DNA from: Flavivirga sp. 57AJ16
Lineage (GTDB): Bacteria > Bacteroidota > Bacteroidia > Flavobacteriales > Flavobacteriaceae
NCBI RefSeq assembly: GCF_028736925.1
Contig: NZ_JAQZAT010000017.1
Coordinates: 36,708-100,707, forward strand
Reading direction: 5' to 3'
Length of the DNA: 64,000 bases
The notes under the pieces were generated by a model that searched no databases, was not told the DNA's origin, and saw nothing but the letters and a program-made list of their open reading frames with translations. The position numbers were made by a program, and so were the translations under genes. Position 1 is the first letter of the stretch. Each line of letters starts with the position of its first letter. This document shows, one piece after another, positions 63,838-64,000 of the stretch.

Positions 63838-64000
63838 AAGACCGATAAGCGTAACCTAAAAAATATCTATAATGGCGTATTCAGAAAATAGGATCATTAA
63901 TCATATTTTGATGCTATTTTTTGTTTTTAATACTTTCATTTGACCATTTTCAGTTGTTTGAGATAATAAAAAGAACAAAAGGCATTTATTTTTTAACAAC

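Noticed and set aside
63873..63944. Start of a gene at an ATG near the right edge
   Set aside because: The frame ends after 23 codons.
1..64000. tRNA, rRNA, complete insertion sequences, prophage
   Set aside because: I looked for T-loop-like GTTCGAATC contexts, rRNA motifs, transposase and phage genes and found none; the GAGTTCGAT matches are the terminal repeats at 31877-32080 and relatives.

Overview
The window looks like chromosomal DNA of a member of the Flavobacteriaceae (Bacteroidota). It is AT-rich, genes generally lack Shine-Dalgarno sequences, and several genes are preceded by the Bacteroidota-type promoter TTG-N17-23-TAnnTTTG. The gene set fits: menaquinone synthesis, type IX secretion (a type B adhesin with a PorP/SprF partner), TonB-plug-like domains, EttA next to the small CAL67264-type membrane protein, a PD-(D/E)XK protein beside holA, DUF2911 and MutS2. 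I saw no rRNA, tRNA, CRISPR array or complete insertion sequence.

Layout. 1-2296: a left-edge fragment, a coiled-coil gene and a small membrane protein. 3038-8288: a minus-strand series of EttA, CAL67264-type protein, two pirins, a MarR regulator and an FMN reductase. 8712-12928: acyl-CoA carboxylase beta subunit, a DUF3352-like protein and DoxX. 13304-17538: a TonB-plug/von Willebrand A fusion and the SppA protease. 17638-23219: a menaquinone operon (menB, menA, a metallo-beta-lactamase-fold hydrolase, menC, a CPBP protease, menE). 23257-29060: a bleomycin-hydrolase-like C1 peptidase, Ung, HolA, an HsdR-N-like nuclease, a glycosyltransferase and an OmpA-family lipoprotein. 29389-35647: lipoproteins, a phospholipase-D-type enzyme, TsaC/Sua5, an alpha/beta hydrolase, and an overlapping pair of retropepsin-like protease and three-module glycogen-binding protein. 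36379-43414: UvrD/PcrA, an M20 amidohydrolase, a glutamate-synthase-like flavoprotein and a patatin. 43693-50793: a 2028-residue T9SS adhesin and its SprF partner. 51560-62207: an M1 aminopeptidase, RecG, MiaE, DUF2911/TPR, MutS2 and a DCC1-like protein. 62372-63484: a HEPN-type (TIGR02391/Ymh-like) gene in cassette-like surroundings.

The housekeeping genes are ordinary. What stands out is small mobile or repetitive DNA that occupies nearly every long gap and in two places has entered genes in frame. RecG carries a 149-codon DUF559 nuclease-like insert between helicase motifs II and III. The M1 aminopeptidase carries an 8-codon insert whose DNA matches a dispersed intergenic repeat. The gaps hold terminal-inverted-repeat elements, some nested four deep (50792-51551), an 81-bp inverted repeat pair around the aminopeptidase, self-complementary hexamer microsatellites, and a small hairpin family that sits 15-21 nt upstream of four start codons.
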